From Oscheius onirici (lineage: Eukaryota; Nematoda; Chromadorea; Rhabditida; Rhabditidae): a stretch of 64,000 nt of DNA. Position numbers and translations under genes: made by a program. The stretch spans positions 6,076,001-6,140,000 of the forward strand of contig OW051472.1 of the NCBI GenBank assembly GCA_932521025.1. The letters run 5' to 3'. The notes under the pieces were generated by a model. The model worked only from the letters and a program-made list of their open reading frames with translations. It was not told where the DNA came from and made no database searches. This document shows positions 49,049-60,441 of the stretch, one piece after another (position 1 is the stretch's first letter; the number at the start of each line of letters is the position of its first letter).

Positions 49049-49330
49049 GATTTTTTCTGCATATTAGTTCAAGGAGTTTTATGTGAAACAGAAAACTCAA
49101 AGAGCGACGGAACCACCAGTTAAAGAGGACAGTTCGATGGCTCGGCGCGCTGACATAGTTTCTCGAGAAGAAACTCGTTTTTGATGTTCTACAAACTTGT
49201 AGTTTTTCAAGGTTAGTCGTAATAAAAATGAGATAAGTGAAACAATTTTTGAAGAAAAATCAGTTTTTTCGAAGTGGAATAATAAACAAAAGGGAATGTT
49301 AGACCTATCCAAGAATATCAACACTTTTGA

Positions 49331-49390
49331 CACACGAGGGAGTCGAACTTTGACCCTGTGTTTTACAGTCGACTCTCTTATCCACCTGAA
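49331..49390 (-). repeat. tRNA-like sequence (possible SINE head)
   Basis: On the minus strand, CAGGTGGATAAGAGAGTCGA and AGTTCGACTCCCTCGTGTG are A-box- and B-box-like. The anticodon loop is not canonical. Probably a tRNA-derived repeat. Confidence 0.35.
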
Positions 49391-50913
49391 GTTTTTTTTC
49401 TGTTAGAAAACAAAAATATGAAATCTCACTTCGGCCTTGTTGTTTCGAGGAAATCGTTAATGGCACCATTGTTTCTCAGAAACGACTTCGTCAGAACCCA
49501 AATTGTGGACCATCTCGTGGGCACATCCTTTGCAAGCATGTTGATTTCGATGCCATGTTCTTCGAGGATTTCGAGGTAGTCCATTCTTGCAGGCCGAGAC
49601 TGGTGAATTCGCTTAATAATTTAAAAAAAATATGAACAAATTTTCCGTTTCTGCTGGTCCAACCATCGCTAGTGAGGGAAACATGACTAGCATTTTTCAT
49701 TTCTTGTTTCACTTCGTGCCACTGTTTCTTATATACCTGATTCAGAACCTCCGACGTGAAAATCCCCCCTCGTCCGTCCGTCCTTCGTCCTCGAATCCTA
49801 AGCTGTGTTTTAAACAAATGTTTAAGAAAAAACATACTGATACTTGCCATTCAACTTCCTTACAAAGTCAGAGAAGGCCGTAGAATCCACTGTCGATAAT
49901 GCAAATTTTTTTCGATAATGAAGGAGAGGAGAAGGTTATCAAGTTCTTTGGCAGCCGGATAATCTGCAGGCCATTTAGTGACGAGGCAATCAAAAGGGGA
50001 CTAAAAACATCGGCTACACAGGCAATACAAAACATAATACCATTCGTGGCTTCTTTTTAGGAGGCTGGGTCAAAGAAATCCTTTCGTTTTTGTTTTCATC
50101 AGCGTCTGCTGCAGTTTTCAGGTGTAAATCTTACAAATAGCTTAAAATTCAACTTAAAATAGCGTAAACTGACCTTCCAAACATCTTCATGCTTAGATTC
50201 CAGGTGATGGCTATAGCTTCTAGTACCATTCTTCCCCCTGTGCCTTCAGAACCACGCTGCAAAAGTTGCATTTGACTCGCAGCTCGTCTTCTCTCGTGAA
50301 TTATTGGCCGTATTTCTTCGAATTTTTGAGCATTTTCTGGAATATTTCCCACAAATAAAGAAAAAAAAACAAGAAAACAAATTGGAAACGAAACGAAACA
50401 GCAAAACGAACCCGCAATTGAAAGAATAGATCGCAATTTGAATGTAAATTTCCCGCGGGATACATCAAAATTTCCGCGGGAAAGCACGGGAATTCTACTG
50501 CCCAAAAAATTTTCCCGCGCTTAGCTTTTTCCGCGTTCCCGCGGGAATTTCATTCCCGCACATCTCTAGTTACTACACTTGGGCACGAGCTGAAATTTTT
50601 CGGCTCGGGCCGATTTCGAGCCGGGTTGACGGGGTAGGTCGAGCCGAGCCTTCTCGCGGACCTCTTCGAGCCGAGCCGGCTCGACGGGGCAGGGCGAGCC
50701 GAGCCTAAGAAAAAACGGAAATTTTGCGAAGTCCTAAAAAGGGTTTCGCGCCATTTTATTTGAATTGTGCGCACCAACTTAGTGCCCACGTTCCCAGTAG
50801 CTGCACACTCGCTTTAAAGCGCAACCTAATAGAAAACTCACTTCTTCGCCTTGAAAACAGCGGAATAAGATCTAAAGACTCTGTTTGGATATTTGTTTGT
50901 TTGTTTGTCCATG

Positions 50914-50989
50914 GCCACGAAATTTTGGTGTATTGTTAAGAGTCACCGTCTTCACCCAGACGACCCGGGTTCGACTCCTCTCCTCGCCA
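50914..50989 (+). repeat. tRNA-like sequence (possible SINE head)
   Basis: TGGTGTATTGTTAAGAGTCA (A-box-like), CGTCT/AGACG anticodon-like stem, and GGGTTCGACTCC (B box) ending in CTCGCCA. The best of the three candidates, but the acceptor stem does not pair well. Confidence 0.4.
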
Positions 50990-51190
50990 AATATTTTTGC
51001 TAAATTGGTTTGAGTCGGAAATCGAGTCAGGGTAACCGCTAGGGGATAAGAAGGGACCGGATGATCTATATAAGATCAGAGAGGGATCGTATGGCCAGAA
51101 AATACGAGAAACGGTTTTTAGGAGGGGGATAAGAACTCTGGGAAAGAATGAAAAAGGTCCGATTGATTAGGGAAGGAAGAAGACATGGCA

Positions 51191-51400
51191 GGATCAGAAG
51201 AGATCGGTTGACTGGGGAAGGGGTCAGAAGAGATCGGTTGACTAGGGAAGGGATCAGAGGAGATCAGGAGATATCGGTTGATTGCGGAAGGGAACAGAAA
51301 AGATCGGTTGAGTAGCGAAGGAATAAGAGGGGATTGGTTGAGTAGGGAATGGGTCAGACTGGATCAGAAGAGATCGGTTGACTGGGGAAGGGATCAGAAG
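51191..51400 (+). repeat. Minisatellite, ~30-35-bp unit
   Basis: About six tandem units built on GATCAGAAGAGATCGGTTGA followed by CTGGGGAAGGG, with substitutions and length changes between units. Next to it, 51590-51770 carries scattered GCCCGGGCA repeats. No coding content. Confidence 0.85.
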
Positions 51401-52059
51401 TAAAGAAGAAAAATAAAATAAAAGCCGCCGACAGGCGGCGAAGCCGGCTGGTCTTCTTCAAAACACCAGTTTTCAATAAAGAGTACAATCGAAACCAGCC
51501 TTTTTATCGTTGAAATTCTTCTTAGCCATCTTTGTTTACATCTTAATAATCGAAAAAAGAAAAAATGGAACGGGGAAGCAAATTTTTAAACACCGCAGCG
51601 CGTTCTGCACGCTGTTTGCAAGGCTTGCCCGGTCGGGCAGAAGTGTGCCAGGGTAATCGCTTGCCCGGGCAGTTTTGCCTCACGGGCAGTAGCGGGCACA
51701 CATTGCCCGGGCAACATGCCGCCCGGACAGCATATTGCCCGGGCATTTCGTGCCTATGGCCACAGGTTGGCTGTAAAAAAAATGCCAAAAAGTTTCGCGT
51801 TCCCTGCAAAAGTGCTCGAACTGTTTGGTTTCTGGAGGGTCCCATCACGATTACTTACAGTAATCTCGACAAAAGTACGGACCGATCGTTTTTTTTTTCC
51901 GTAGGGCCCAGAAACTATTTTACGGTCTGGTCTTTTCTTCATCGCAGTTTGTGGTCCTATAGAAAAGAATAATTTTAGCATTCCTGATTTCCTCTTTGCC
52001 ACTGTTTGTTCCAGTTTCATCGATTTACCAAAGTTTTTCAGCCCTCAAAACTAACCGCA

Positions 52060-52558
52060 ATGGCCGCCGTCGAGCCTTCCGCTAACATCGAGAACGAGAG
52101 CCCTATGAAGAAGAAGGTCGCTCAGCCTGCCAAGACCGTCGTTGAAGAGGTACATTTTACTCTTTTTAACTTTTGAAAAACCCAATGTTTTTATTTTAGC
52201 ACCTCGAAGAAACTTCTACAAAGCGCAAGCTTTCCGAGGAAACTACCGAGACGGAGGTTGAGGCTAAGAAGATCAGAACCGAGGAAAAGGCTGAGGAGAA
52301 TCCCGACGTAGAAGTCAAGCCAGTCGAATCGCCTCAAGAAGTCCCCGTCGAGGCTCCTACTTCGGCTACCAAAGACGAACCGAAGGCCGAGGAGACTCCC
52401 AAGGAGGACGCTCCAGTAGCAGAGACCGAAAAGGTTAAGGACTCTGACAGCCGTAAGTTCTTTCTTCTTAACCGTAATCGGGAGATTTTTCAGACGAAGC
52501 CACCAACACTGCCGAGGTCGCTGAATCTGCTGAAGAACCTGCAGCCGCCCAAAACTAA
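52060..52558 (+). CDS. Acidic, Lys/Glu-rich orphan protein
   Basis: Three exons (52060-52149, 52200-52452, 52494-52558) join to 135 residues, about a third of them Glu or Asp with many Lys, Pro, Ala and Thr. A basic patch (TSTKRKLSEE, then EAKKIRTEE) could be a nuclear localisation signal. There is no hydrophobic segment and low complexity throughout, so the protein is probably disordered; prothymosin-like chromatin factors have this make-up, but that is only a resemblance. Introns are 50 and 41 bp with good GT-AG sites. TTTTTCAG lies 19 bases before the ATG, and AATAAA about 50 bases after the stop. I know no homologue. Confidence 0.75.
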
Positions 52559-52734
52559 CATCACAATCACATCTTATGTCATTTTCTTTAGCTTGTAACA
52601 TTTCAAAATAAATTTCGTTTCCCCTTAAACAAAGTCTATACAAATTTATATCTGCTAACTCTCCGTAAAACTGTACACGCACAAAAAACATAGATGCTGT
52701 TAGAGAATCTAAACTTACGCCAAGGATCGGTTTC

Positions 52735-52750
52735 GGGGGGGGGGGGGGGG
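52735..52750 (+). repeat. Poly-G tract (16 G)
   Basis: Uninterrupted G run between the acidic-protein gene and the 3' end of WDR44, followed by CAGAGAAGAG. The longest of four G runs of 10 or more in the window. Confidence 0.9.
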
Positions 52751-52856
52751 CAGAGAAGAGGGAAAGATGACCCGAATTAGTTTCAGTACAAGTGGATTTG
52801 TTGGGATATGCAAACTCATCAATAGATCACAGCAATTACATTCCTAATGAGAAAAT

Positions 52857-55800
52857 TTAAGCATTCCCTTTTTGAACATGTCCTGGACCATTCGGTAGGG
52901 GACCGAGTTCGGGAACTGTTTCGAGCAAGCCGGCCGGCAGTTGAGTGGCTTCCTTGTTGATTGTACGATTGAGCATGATCTTTATTGAGCCGTCGAGATC
53001 TGCTGAAGCGACGACATTCGTATTCGGCTGTGGACCTTTGCGTTTTTCCGTCTTCGAGAGGAACAGCTAAAATTTAGAATTTTCCGGGTTTATTTTTTTG
53101 CTGTAGCACACTTCTACTGAATTCATCGTGTAAAACTACGGCTCTGGTCTACTTTAGGAGAATTTAGGAATTATAGGGGAATTTAGAATTTTTTTTCACA
53201 GGTTTTTGCTTTTCAAGTTCAAAACAGCTATCTTCTCAATTTTGGTAGCGATCGACCAGGTAAACATAGCATCAGTATGCTTCTAGTGATAACCTAAGCA
53301 TTTAACAGGGTTATCACTCTCGCTGTGGGCTTTCAGTTGAGTCTGAGATGTCATACCTTCCTGGCAATCAGTATGCTTTTAGTGACAGCCTAAGCCTTAA
53401 AAAAGGGTTAATCACTCTCGTTGTGCATTCTCAGTTGGGCTGAAGAAGTCATAACTTTGCCTGCTTGTTACCTATGCATTCAGAATGGCAGACTCATCGT
53501 CAGAAAGTTATGACATCCTCAGTCCATGGCGAACCTTGTGAGTGCTTAGGCTATCACTAGAAGCATACTGATGTTATGTTCGCCTGGTCGATTGCTACCA
53601 AAACTGAGAAGACAGCTGTTTTGAACTTGAAAAACAAAAATCTGTTGAAAAAATTCTAAATTCTCCTATAATTTTGGGCATTTCTAAATTCCCCTAAAGT
53701 AGACCAGAGGCAAAACTACCCTCTGAGCTAGTCCGACTAAAAAAATCGTTCTCGAACCTTTTTGTCTTTTTCTTAATGTTTACGACTAAGTTAGTCGTAA
53801 ACATTAAGAAAAAGACAAAAAGGCTCGAGAACGATTAGTGTTCCAATTCTTTATGTTTTCGAGCGATTTTCACGTCTAGGGTAGTTTCATACGCCGAACT
53901 CTATAAAATTTGGTGGAAAAAAATATAAATAAAAGAAAGTTTATGAAAAAAGAAACTTCAAAGGCTAGTTGAAAGAAGTGACTACAGCCACAAAAAATCT
54001 AAAAAAATGACACGAACCTGAGGATCTGGCGCGAACAGGGCCACAGTGACTGTAGTTTTATGAGCTCTAACTCTCTCCCACATCGAATTGCGATCTCGTC
54101 TCGACGCCTGAGCATCCGACGTCCTCCAGAGATAGATGAATTTGTCCTCCGAGCCACAGACGACGTGTCGTCCGTCCGGCGAAAACGTGGCGCGTATCTG
54201 CGATCGCTCGTGCTGCGCTCCACGGAATTTGCAGATCAGGACCTTGTCCCGAATGTCGTACATGTGGATTCTGGAGTCGTTGAACGTAACCAAAAGTTTG
54301 TCTCCGTGAACGGAAAGACCCGTAACTTTGTGGCCCATCAGCTGTTTTCCTCGGCTCGATGTTGAGATTACTGTATGATATTTAAGCTGAAAAATGACGA
54401 AAATTAGTTTATCGGTCGGAAAAAACTACCTCGCTCGTGTAAAAGTAGCACTTTCCGTAGTAGGTTCCGACAACGATGAACTTGCCATTTTTGACGAAAG
54501 TTAGGGCCGTGATCAGCTTTTCCTGCAAAAACGCGTCTTTTTTTTAAAGAAAAAGACAGGTAACCCACCTCTACCTCATTCCAGAAGACGACCTTCTTCT
54601 CCGGAATATTCCAGATCCTTATTCTGCCGTCTAGGGATCCCGAAACGAAATATCTGTCGTCTTTGGGCAAAAACGAGACCGACGTGACAAAGTCCTGGTG
54701 TTGGAAGCAGCAGAGACACTCATTCCTCGAGATGTGCCACAGTTTCGCCGTCCTATCCATTCCGGAACTCAAAATGAAGTAGTTTTTTGACCATGAGACG
54801 TCGAGAATATCCGCAACGTGTCCTTTATAAGCTGCGAAGGGCTTCTGAGAGAATGTCGGCATAGGATCGTCGTCTGGTCGGCTGTCGGGGGTACTGCAGG
54901 CAGAATTTGGCGCTTCGAACTGCTCCCACGAGTTTTTCGGAAAATCTGGCTCGTATTCCATTTTTTGTTGGTACCTGAACTAGTTTTGATTTTGACACGT
55001 CAAAATCTGTAATTTTCTACAACCCCGAAAATTATAAAAGTGGTAATACTGGCTGGTAGGCGTGGGAGCGGGCCGGGCTTGGGCCGAGATTTGGAAAAAA
55101 AAATTTAAAAAGGGGTGTTTTTTGACCAAAATGTGCATTTTTTCCTCATTTTTAGTGAAAAAGGTCAACAAAATATAACAATATTACTATTCATCTATTT
55201 AGTTCTAAAATACGCTAAAATGCACTGTAATATGACCAGCTTCATTTTTGGTCTGATCCCGGTCCGATGGCCAAGTATGGGGAGCGGGCCCTGGTGAGCC
55301 GGCCCAGGCCCGGGCCCTGAAATCTCGGCCCAACCCGGCCCGTTCCCATGCCTACTGGCTGGTAATACAGCAACGTTTTGTGGCCATTCTTTGGGTTTCA
55401 CTCATTTTCACTTTTTTAAACTACTAGAAGGAGAAACATGTTCGAAATAGGCTGTCATGGTGTCTTTTGGCTGACATGAGTCGTTCTTCGAAAATCCAAG
55501 GCATTTTATACTAAGTTTACTGTTCTAGGGGTTGTTTTACACGCTGAATTCGGAAAACACGATTCGAATGTAGGAAAGAACATTTAGGGGAGTGACGCGA
55601 AAACATTGAACAAAGTGTTTAGTTTTTACGGTTCTGTCAACACCATTCTTTAGGAACCAACCGTTCTCTCATTCCCTGGAAGTGCTGAATGTGTGTATCG
55701 AGGCACCAGACTCGTAGAATGCAGTCTGCACCGGCTGTGGCCAAGAGTCGTCCACAGGAAGAGAACTTTAGGCACCAGACAGCTCCCGAATGCTCGTGAT

Positions 55801-58199
55801 TAATCTCCTGGACTATTTTCAGAGGCTGAAAGTCGTAGGGACCTTTTTTCGTCTTCCGCGGTCGTACGACGGCGTTGACTGTCTGCGACGTGCTGCCGGC
55901 TTCGCTGTGCTCGTCGTCACTGTCCGTTTCTTCTTCGTTTTCTTTCGAGCTCTGAGAACTGAAATTAGAACATTTTAAAAGCTTATACTTTGCATATTTT
56001 CGAGAGAAAAAAATGGAAACAAAACATACCCAGTATGGGTGACCTGTTTAACTTTGCTGATGGCTCCTCTGAAAATTGAGCTAGCATATGTTCCGGCCGT
56101 TCTGGCGAGGAATTTGGCCTGATCGATGCTCGACGAACGAATCGAAGAGTTTCCCGAAATTAGGTCATCACTGGAGGAGGCGAATTTTTCAGATGGAAAA
56201 TGTAAAAGAACTGACTGGAATTCCCTGGGCAGCGATCTATCCACTTTCATGCTCAATCGACGCTCGACACATATGGTTATCGGATCTAGTGGAGCATTCA
56301 GAGACGAGGAGTCGGAATGGGTGTAGCGATGATCAGTCAGAGCGAGAGAGGGCAAAGAGGGACTGGCCTGCAAATTACAGTGAGTAATAATGAATCATAA
56401 TTTTTTTATGTATAAACAACGCCAAGTGGAATTGTGTTTTGTAGCTATATGTCTCGTTTCTATTGCTGGAAATGTGGCTCTTTTTAGCCAGAGTTGAGAC
56501 TTTTTTTTAGAAACCATGCAAACCTCTCCCGCTAAGCAATAAAGATTGCTCGAAATTGAACGAGAAGGCAACCGGCCAAACTGGGACAATAATCGCCGCA
56601 AGAGAGCATTCAGCGTTTGTTCATTCGAAGTTAAAAAAATCAATACTAATACAAACTCATGTCATTCGGGCACCAATGTCACTGCGGTACAGTGAAAAGA
56701 CAGCGTACGGACACGGCTCGAGCCTAAAGATGGGCAATAAAAGACTCACATCAGACTCGGAGATCATTTTCAACGGCGGTGTGTCATCCTCCAGTTCGGC
56801 TATTCTCATCTCGGGAATTCTCTCCTCGCGTGGTTTTTCATTCTGCGCCGGAGACGCGTTCGATGAAGAGCATGAGGCGATGGAATCGAGTGTTTCCTAC
56901 AAATTTTTGGTCAAATTCAAGGAAAATTGACTCGCTTTTGGTTCGGTGTACTGTAAATCAGACGTGATCTCATTGATGACTACTTCGGCCTCTATTCGTC
57001 GCAGCTCTTCCTCCTGGTGCAGTCCGCCGTTCTGTCTCGTCAAGCTGTTCGATTTGCTCGTTGCCGGCGGGAAGGCACTGCCCTGTTTTACTAGTTTTGA
57101 GAAACAATATTGTGCAAATACCTGTAATCGGGATAAATGAAAGTCCCTGTCCAGGGAGAGTGTCTTCATGTGGCCCCTTTTCCTCTGACTCCCGTTCTCA
57201 CTCGGCGGTCCGACAGACTCGGTTGAGTTTGTCTGTGTTCGTGAATCTTTTCGGCTGGCCGGAGTTGTGAGTTCGCCGACGGTTTCGAACGTTTCTAATA
57301 TGGGAGTCGGCAGCTGAATGGCTGGATTTCGTGGCGGCAGCGGGGGAGGTGAACGGAGCTCAATCTGAATGCGGGGGTTTGTTTATAAAATCTAAGAAAA
57401 GGACTTACAGCTGGTCGAGGAGGAGGGGGCTCGCTCGGTGGCGGACTGACAATTTCTTTTGACGGAATAGGTTGCTCTTGTGAGAGGCTAGCCACTTCTA
57501 AGGACGAGGGACGGAAAATATCCTGAAAACGAAGGTATTCACTGGCGTCATTCACTACTGACAAGTCTGCAGTTTTTATCTTGTGTTAATACGCAAAACG
57601 TACTGGATACTCTTGCGATAGCATTTTTCTGTGCCACGAGAGTCTGGTCAGGCTGTCGTTGTCTTCGACCGAAACAGCCTCCGTCGGAGTGTCAAAATCC
57701 TTTCTCATTCGATCTGTCAACGCTTTGAGACGTTCTCGGCGAGATACTAACTCGGTCTGAGAGAAATATTACACTAATTTTTGCGGAAAACTGTTACTAA
57801 TTGTGGTTGTTCAAATTTGGACGTTGTAGGCGACGGTGAATCTAAGGCCTCTCTCGATGACATTCCAGAATTTTCGGACGTATTGTTCTGCAATTTGTAG
57901 AGAATATAAAAACGAAAAATGGCTTACTGAGTTCTCCGTCTTCGATAAGATCCTCTTGTGCCACGGATGGAGATTTTTCAGCCAGTTTCCGTCGCCGTCG
58001 ACAGAAGATTCCCCGTTTTGGTCGAATTCCTTCCTCATTCGACTTTTCATAGCCTCGAATCGGGCCCGTGGAGTAGATAGATCTAACTGGAAAGGATGAT
58101 TCAACGACAATAAACAGGAGTACTTACGTTAGAACCATGCTCCACTTCAAAGGAATGACTTGCTGCTGTTTTTGGACTATCTTCGGCTGTTTCGCTCAT
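52857..58199 (-). CDS. WDR44: WDR44-like WD-repeat protein (Rab11-binding family)
   Basis: Homologue of WDR44/Rab11BP, a cytosolic scaffold of recycling endosomes. Fourteen exons (58128-58199, 57928-58086, 57798-57887, 57604-57756, 57409-57522, 57122-57364, 56936-57082, 56750-56896, 56030-56367, 55662-55958, 54569-54974, 54430-54522, 54018-54386, 52857-53066) give 945 residues. The N-half is charged and disordered, with Pro-rich PPPRPA and PPPLPPRNP stretches. The C-half has WD repeats: EHSGAVWCLKFSSCGRLLAT, KNYFILSSGMDRTAKLWHIS, ECLCCFQHQDFVTSVSFLP, FVSGSLDGRIRIWNIPEKKV, HVVCGSEDKFIYLWR. Intron 56897-56935 (39 bp) starts with GC (AAA|GCGAGT), since no GT fits the frame. Introns 53067-54017 and 54975-55661 are swollen by inserted elements. 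The start follows ATTCAG by ten bases. Head to head with the KDEL receptor. Confidence 0.92.
53140..53711. mobile_element. 572-bp inverted-repeat element in a WDR44 intron
   Basis: The ends GGCTCTGGTCTACTTTAGG and CCTAAAGTAGACCAGAGGC form terminal inverted repeats that continue inward for about 170 bp (for example GCATCAGTATGCTTCTAGTG / CACTAGAAGCATACTGATG). AAAACTAC flanks both sides (53132-53139 and 53712-53719), an 8-bp target duplication. The centre holds a second pair of related blocks around TGGCAGACTC. Non-coding MITE of hAT-like type. Confidence 0.85.
53745..53835. repeat. Near-perfect 91-bp palindrome
   Basis: ATCGTTCTCGAACCTTTTTG...TTTACGACTAA faces TTAGTCGTAAA...CAAAAAGGCTCGAGAACGAT with about two mismatches and almost no loop. 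It follows the 572-bp element by 26 bp, and text after it (TTTTCACGTCTAGGG, then ACGCCGAACTC) resembles the interior of the CHCHD4-like intron elements. Confidence 0.8.
55057..55354. mobile_element. 298-bp hAT-type MITE in a WDR44 intron
   Basis: Terminal inverted repeats TAGGCGTGGGAGCGGGCCGG / CCGGCCCGTTCCCATGCCTA; the 8-bp CTGGCTGG lies at 55049-55056 and again at 55355-55362. Near the right end is a GC-rich tract (GGCCCAGGCCCGGGCCC). Non-coding. Confidence 0.9.
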
Positions 58200-58489
58200 T
58201 GTTTAAAGCCTGAATTCAATGATAAATTCCAGGGTTTTATTTCCAGAAAATAATGAAAATGAACGAAAACGAAGAGAAATGCCTTGTGGCAATTGCCGCC
58301 AAATACAGGAGTTGCGACATGGGTCCCATCACGAATCGCCTGCTGATGCTAAACAGGATACGGTAACTTAGTGCCAGCTCTTGAATTTTTTGTTGGTTCT
58401 GGTTTTGTGATTTTCCTTCATCTCTTCGTTGATTTCGTTGATTTATCATAAAAAATGATAAGAATCGATAACGATACTTTCAGGCCAAA
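58200..58489. promoter_or_regulatory. Spacer between WDR44 and the KDEL receptor
   Basis: The divergent start codons are 290 bp apart. Both have an acceptor-like CAG just upstream (58210-58212 on the minus strand, 58481-58483 on the plus strand), so promoters for both genes probably lie here. Confidence 0.45.
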
Positions 58490-59703
58490 ATGAACATCTT
58501 CCGGTTGACAGCAGACATGTCCCACTTGCTGGCCATCTTCATCTTGTTGGCAAAGGTTAGTCTTGTTTACTTGGTCTTTTCTTCAAAATTCATGCGCTCT
58601 GATGATTTGAAAGTCAAGGTGCAGCACATAGTCGTCTGAAAATAGGCGAAAACTGCAGAGATTTCTCGTACTTTGCCGATACTTGAGTCGAATTCCTTTA
58701 TAATATCAGGTTTTTTTTTCAAACAAGAGCTGTTATTTTGAAAGTATCACGGTCTATTGCGCATCTAGGCGCAACGAAATAATTTTGTTTCGAAATTAGT
58801 AGAAAACAAGGCAAGTTACTGGTCAATTTCGTTCGGCGATGCTCTGGTTAAATTTTGGAAAGCTTCCCGTAAATTCAGTAATATTTCTTAATCCTAATTT
58901 TGGCTCGATCATCACGTTGTGCTACTCGTGAAGCACAATTTTGACCAAAGTGGAGGGCATTCGACTATTGTACAGGTGGAAAAGGGCTTATTACGAAACA
59001 TTTTGTAACTTTTCTTAATTTCAGATATGGAAGACTCGATCTTGCTCGGGAATATCGGCCAGATCACAGGCCCTTTTCGCGATTGTTTTCATCACCCGCT
59101 ATTTGGATCTTTTCACCACATTCGTCTCCGCCTACAACACTGTTATGAAGGTTTTTAGCCCTATTTTTTCCCTGTTATACTCCAACTTTCAGGTCGTTTT
59201 CCTTGCTGCCTCTATCGGCACAGTTTGGATGATGCTCGTCAAATTCCGAAGCACCTACGAGCGAGAAAATGACGTCTTCCGTGTGGAGCTCCTCATCATC
59301 CCTTCGGCTCTTCTAGCTCTCCTGATCAATCATGAATGGACCATGTTCGAAATACTCTGGACGTTCAGCATCTACTTGGAAGCGGTGGCCATCATGCCGC
59401 AGCTGTTCATGCTTCAAGCCACAGGATCCGCCGAGACCATCACAGCTCATTATCTCTTCGCACTGGGAGCCTACCGTGGACTATACGTATTGAACTGGAT
59501 TTACAGGTAAATTATTCTTACTAAAAGTGAACGATGAGCGTAAGAACTATCCAAGAGCATCTTTCAGGTACTACACCGAGAGTTTCTTCGATCCCATCGC
59601 TACCGTAGCCGGAGTAGTTCAGACCGTACTCTACGCCGATTTCTTTTACCTCTACGTGACTCGTGTCGTCAATAAGAGAGCCGCCATGGAACTGCCGATC
59701 TAA
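58490..59703 (+). CDS. KDELR: ER lumen protein-retaining (KDEL) receptor
   Basis: Seven-pass Golgi/ER receptor that returns KDEL-tagged ER proteins by COPI transport. Exons 58490-58555, 59025-59150, 59193-59506 and 59568-59703 give 213 residues (family 212). The start [105 protein letters not shown] and [17 protein letters not shown] are ERD2 hallmarks. The cytosolic tail is [10 protein letters not shown] rather than the usual KKxSLPA type, yet keeps a basic pair near the membrane. TTTCAG ends seven bases before the ATG. Confidence 0.96.
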
Positions 59704-60441
59704 GCGAGCTCTCTCTCACCCTTTACTAGTCTTCGAGTCCAAAACGAGCAAAATTAGCGTGTGTTTGTAATAATTATTTATTGTCATGTGCGAGACCGTA
59801 TTTAATCCATCTGTGATCTTCTTTCCTCCTACCCTGATAATGTATCTGCCTTACCCAAATTGTTTTCTGGTCGGTGTTTAGCCTTTTCTCCCCCACAAAA
59901 CTTGTACACGTAGTTTTATTTTTTAGCAAATTATGGGTCCTGCTGCTATCTCTCAAGAACTCCTTTTATTCTATTAATAATACGTTTGTGCTAAGCAAAA
60001 CTCTGTGGTCTATTCATTTGTGCGGCCTGACGTTTACCAGCTGGAGTGACGGGGACGGCAAGGAGATGTGTGCCAATAGGTTTGTTTGATCTTGCACGTC
60101 ACACCAGATCTCTTTTTACTACACTCACTATTTCCTAGCCTTTTCTGTCAGCTTTTTACAATGACCAGTTGCTTTGAATTGAACTGCTAAAAAAATATTT
60201 TTAAACTAGCGCAAGTTTGAGGAAGTTCAGTAGACTGGCAGCTATAAATAGATTCCTCGCTCTGATTCCCTTTTTCTCTTGTTAGACCGAATGTTGCTTT
60301 TTCACTAAAAGAGTATTCAGTTTAAGAATAGTGTAAACGGCAGCCACGTGGATTATTTGCACGCATCGAGCATCTGCCGCTCTCTCGGGTAATTATCACT
60401 GCAGCGCATTATCTCGGCCTTCACCTTTTGGTTTGATTCTG

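Larger units (their letters stand above)
48640..50567 (-). pseudogene. hAT-family transposase relic
   Basis: On the minus strand a typical hAT end TAGAGATGTGCGGGAATG is followed by a broken BED zinc finger (VKCNFCSVVLKAQG then HHLESKHEDVWK in another frame, about 50270-50170), VDSTAFSDFVRKLNGKYQY (about 49890-49830), EVLNQVYKKQWHEVKQEM and HVSLTSDGWTSRNGK (about 49760-49630), and the C-terminal block STISLATVVDPRFKNCFG (about 48840-48790). Many stops and frame changes show it is inactive. It may be the source family of the 8-bp-duplication MITEs in this window, but their end sequences differ. Confidence 0.7.

Noticed and set aside
48979-50989. Functional tRNA genes
   Set aside because: A- and B-box-like blocks are present but acceptor and T stems do not pair properly and anticodon loops are not standard.
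51191-51400. Regular repeats considered as a CRISPR array
   Set aside because: Units are directly tandem without unique spacers, and the genome is eukaryotic; it is a minisatellite.
51590-51770. GCCCGGGCA-rich 101- and 135-codon frames
   Set aside because: Open frames created by short GC-rich repeats on both strands; no homology and no gene structure.
52191-52691. 166-codon minus-strand frame
   Set aside because: Antisense shadow of the Glu/Lys-rich exon of the acidic protein; its Leu/Phe/Ser-rich composition is what such a complement gives.
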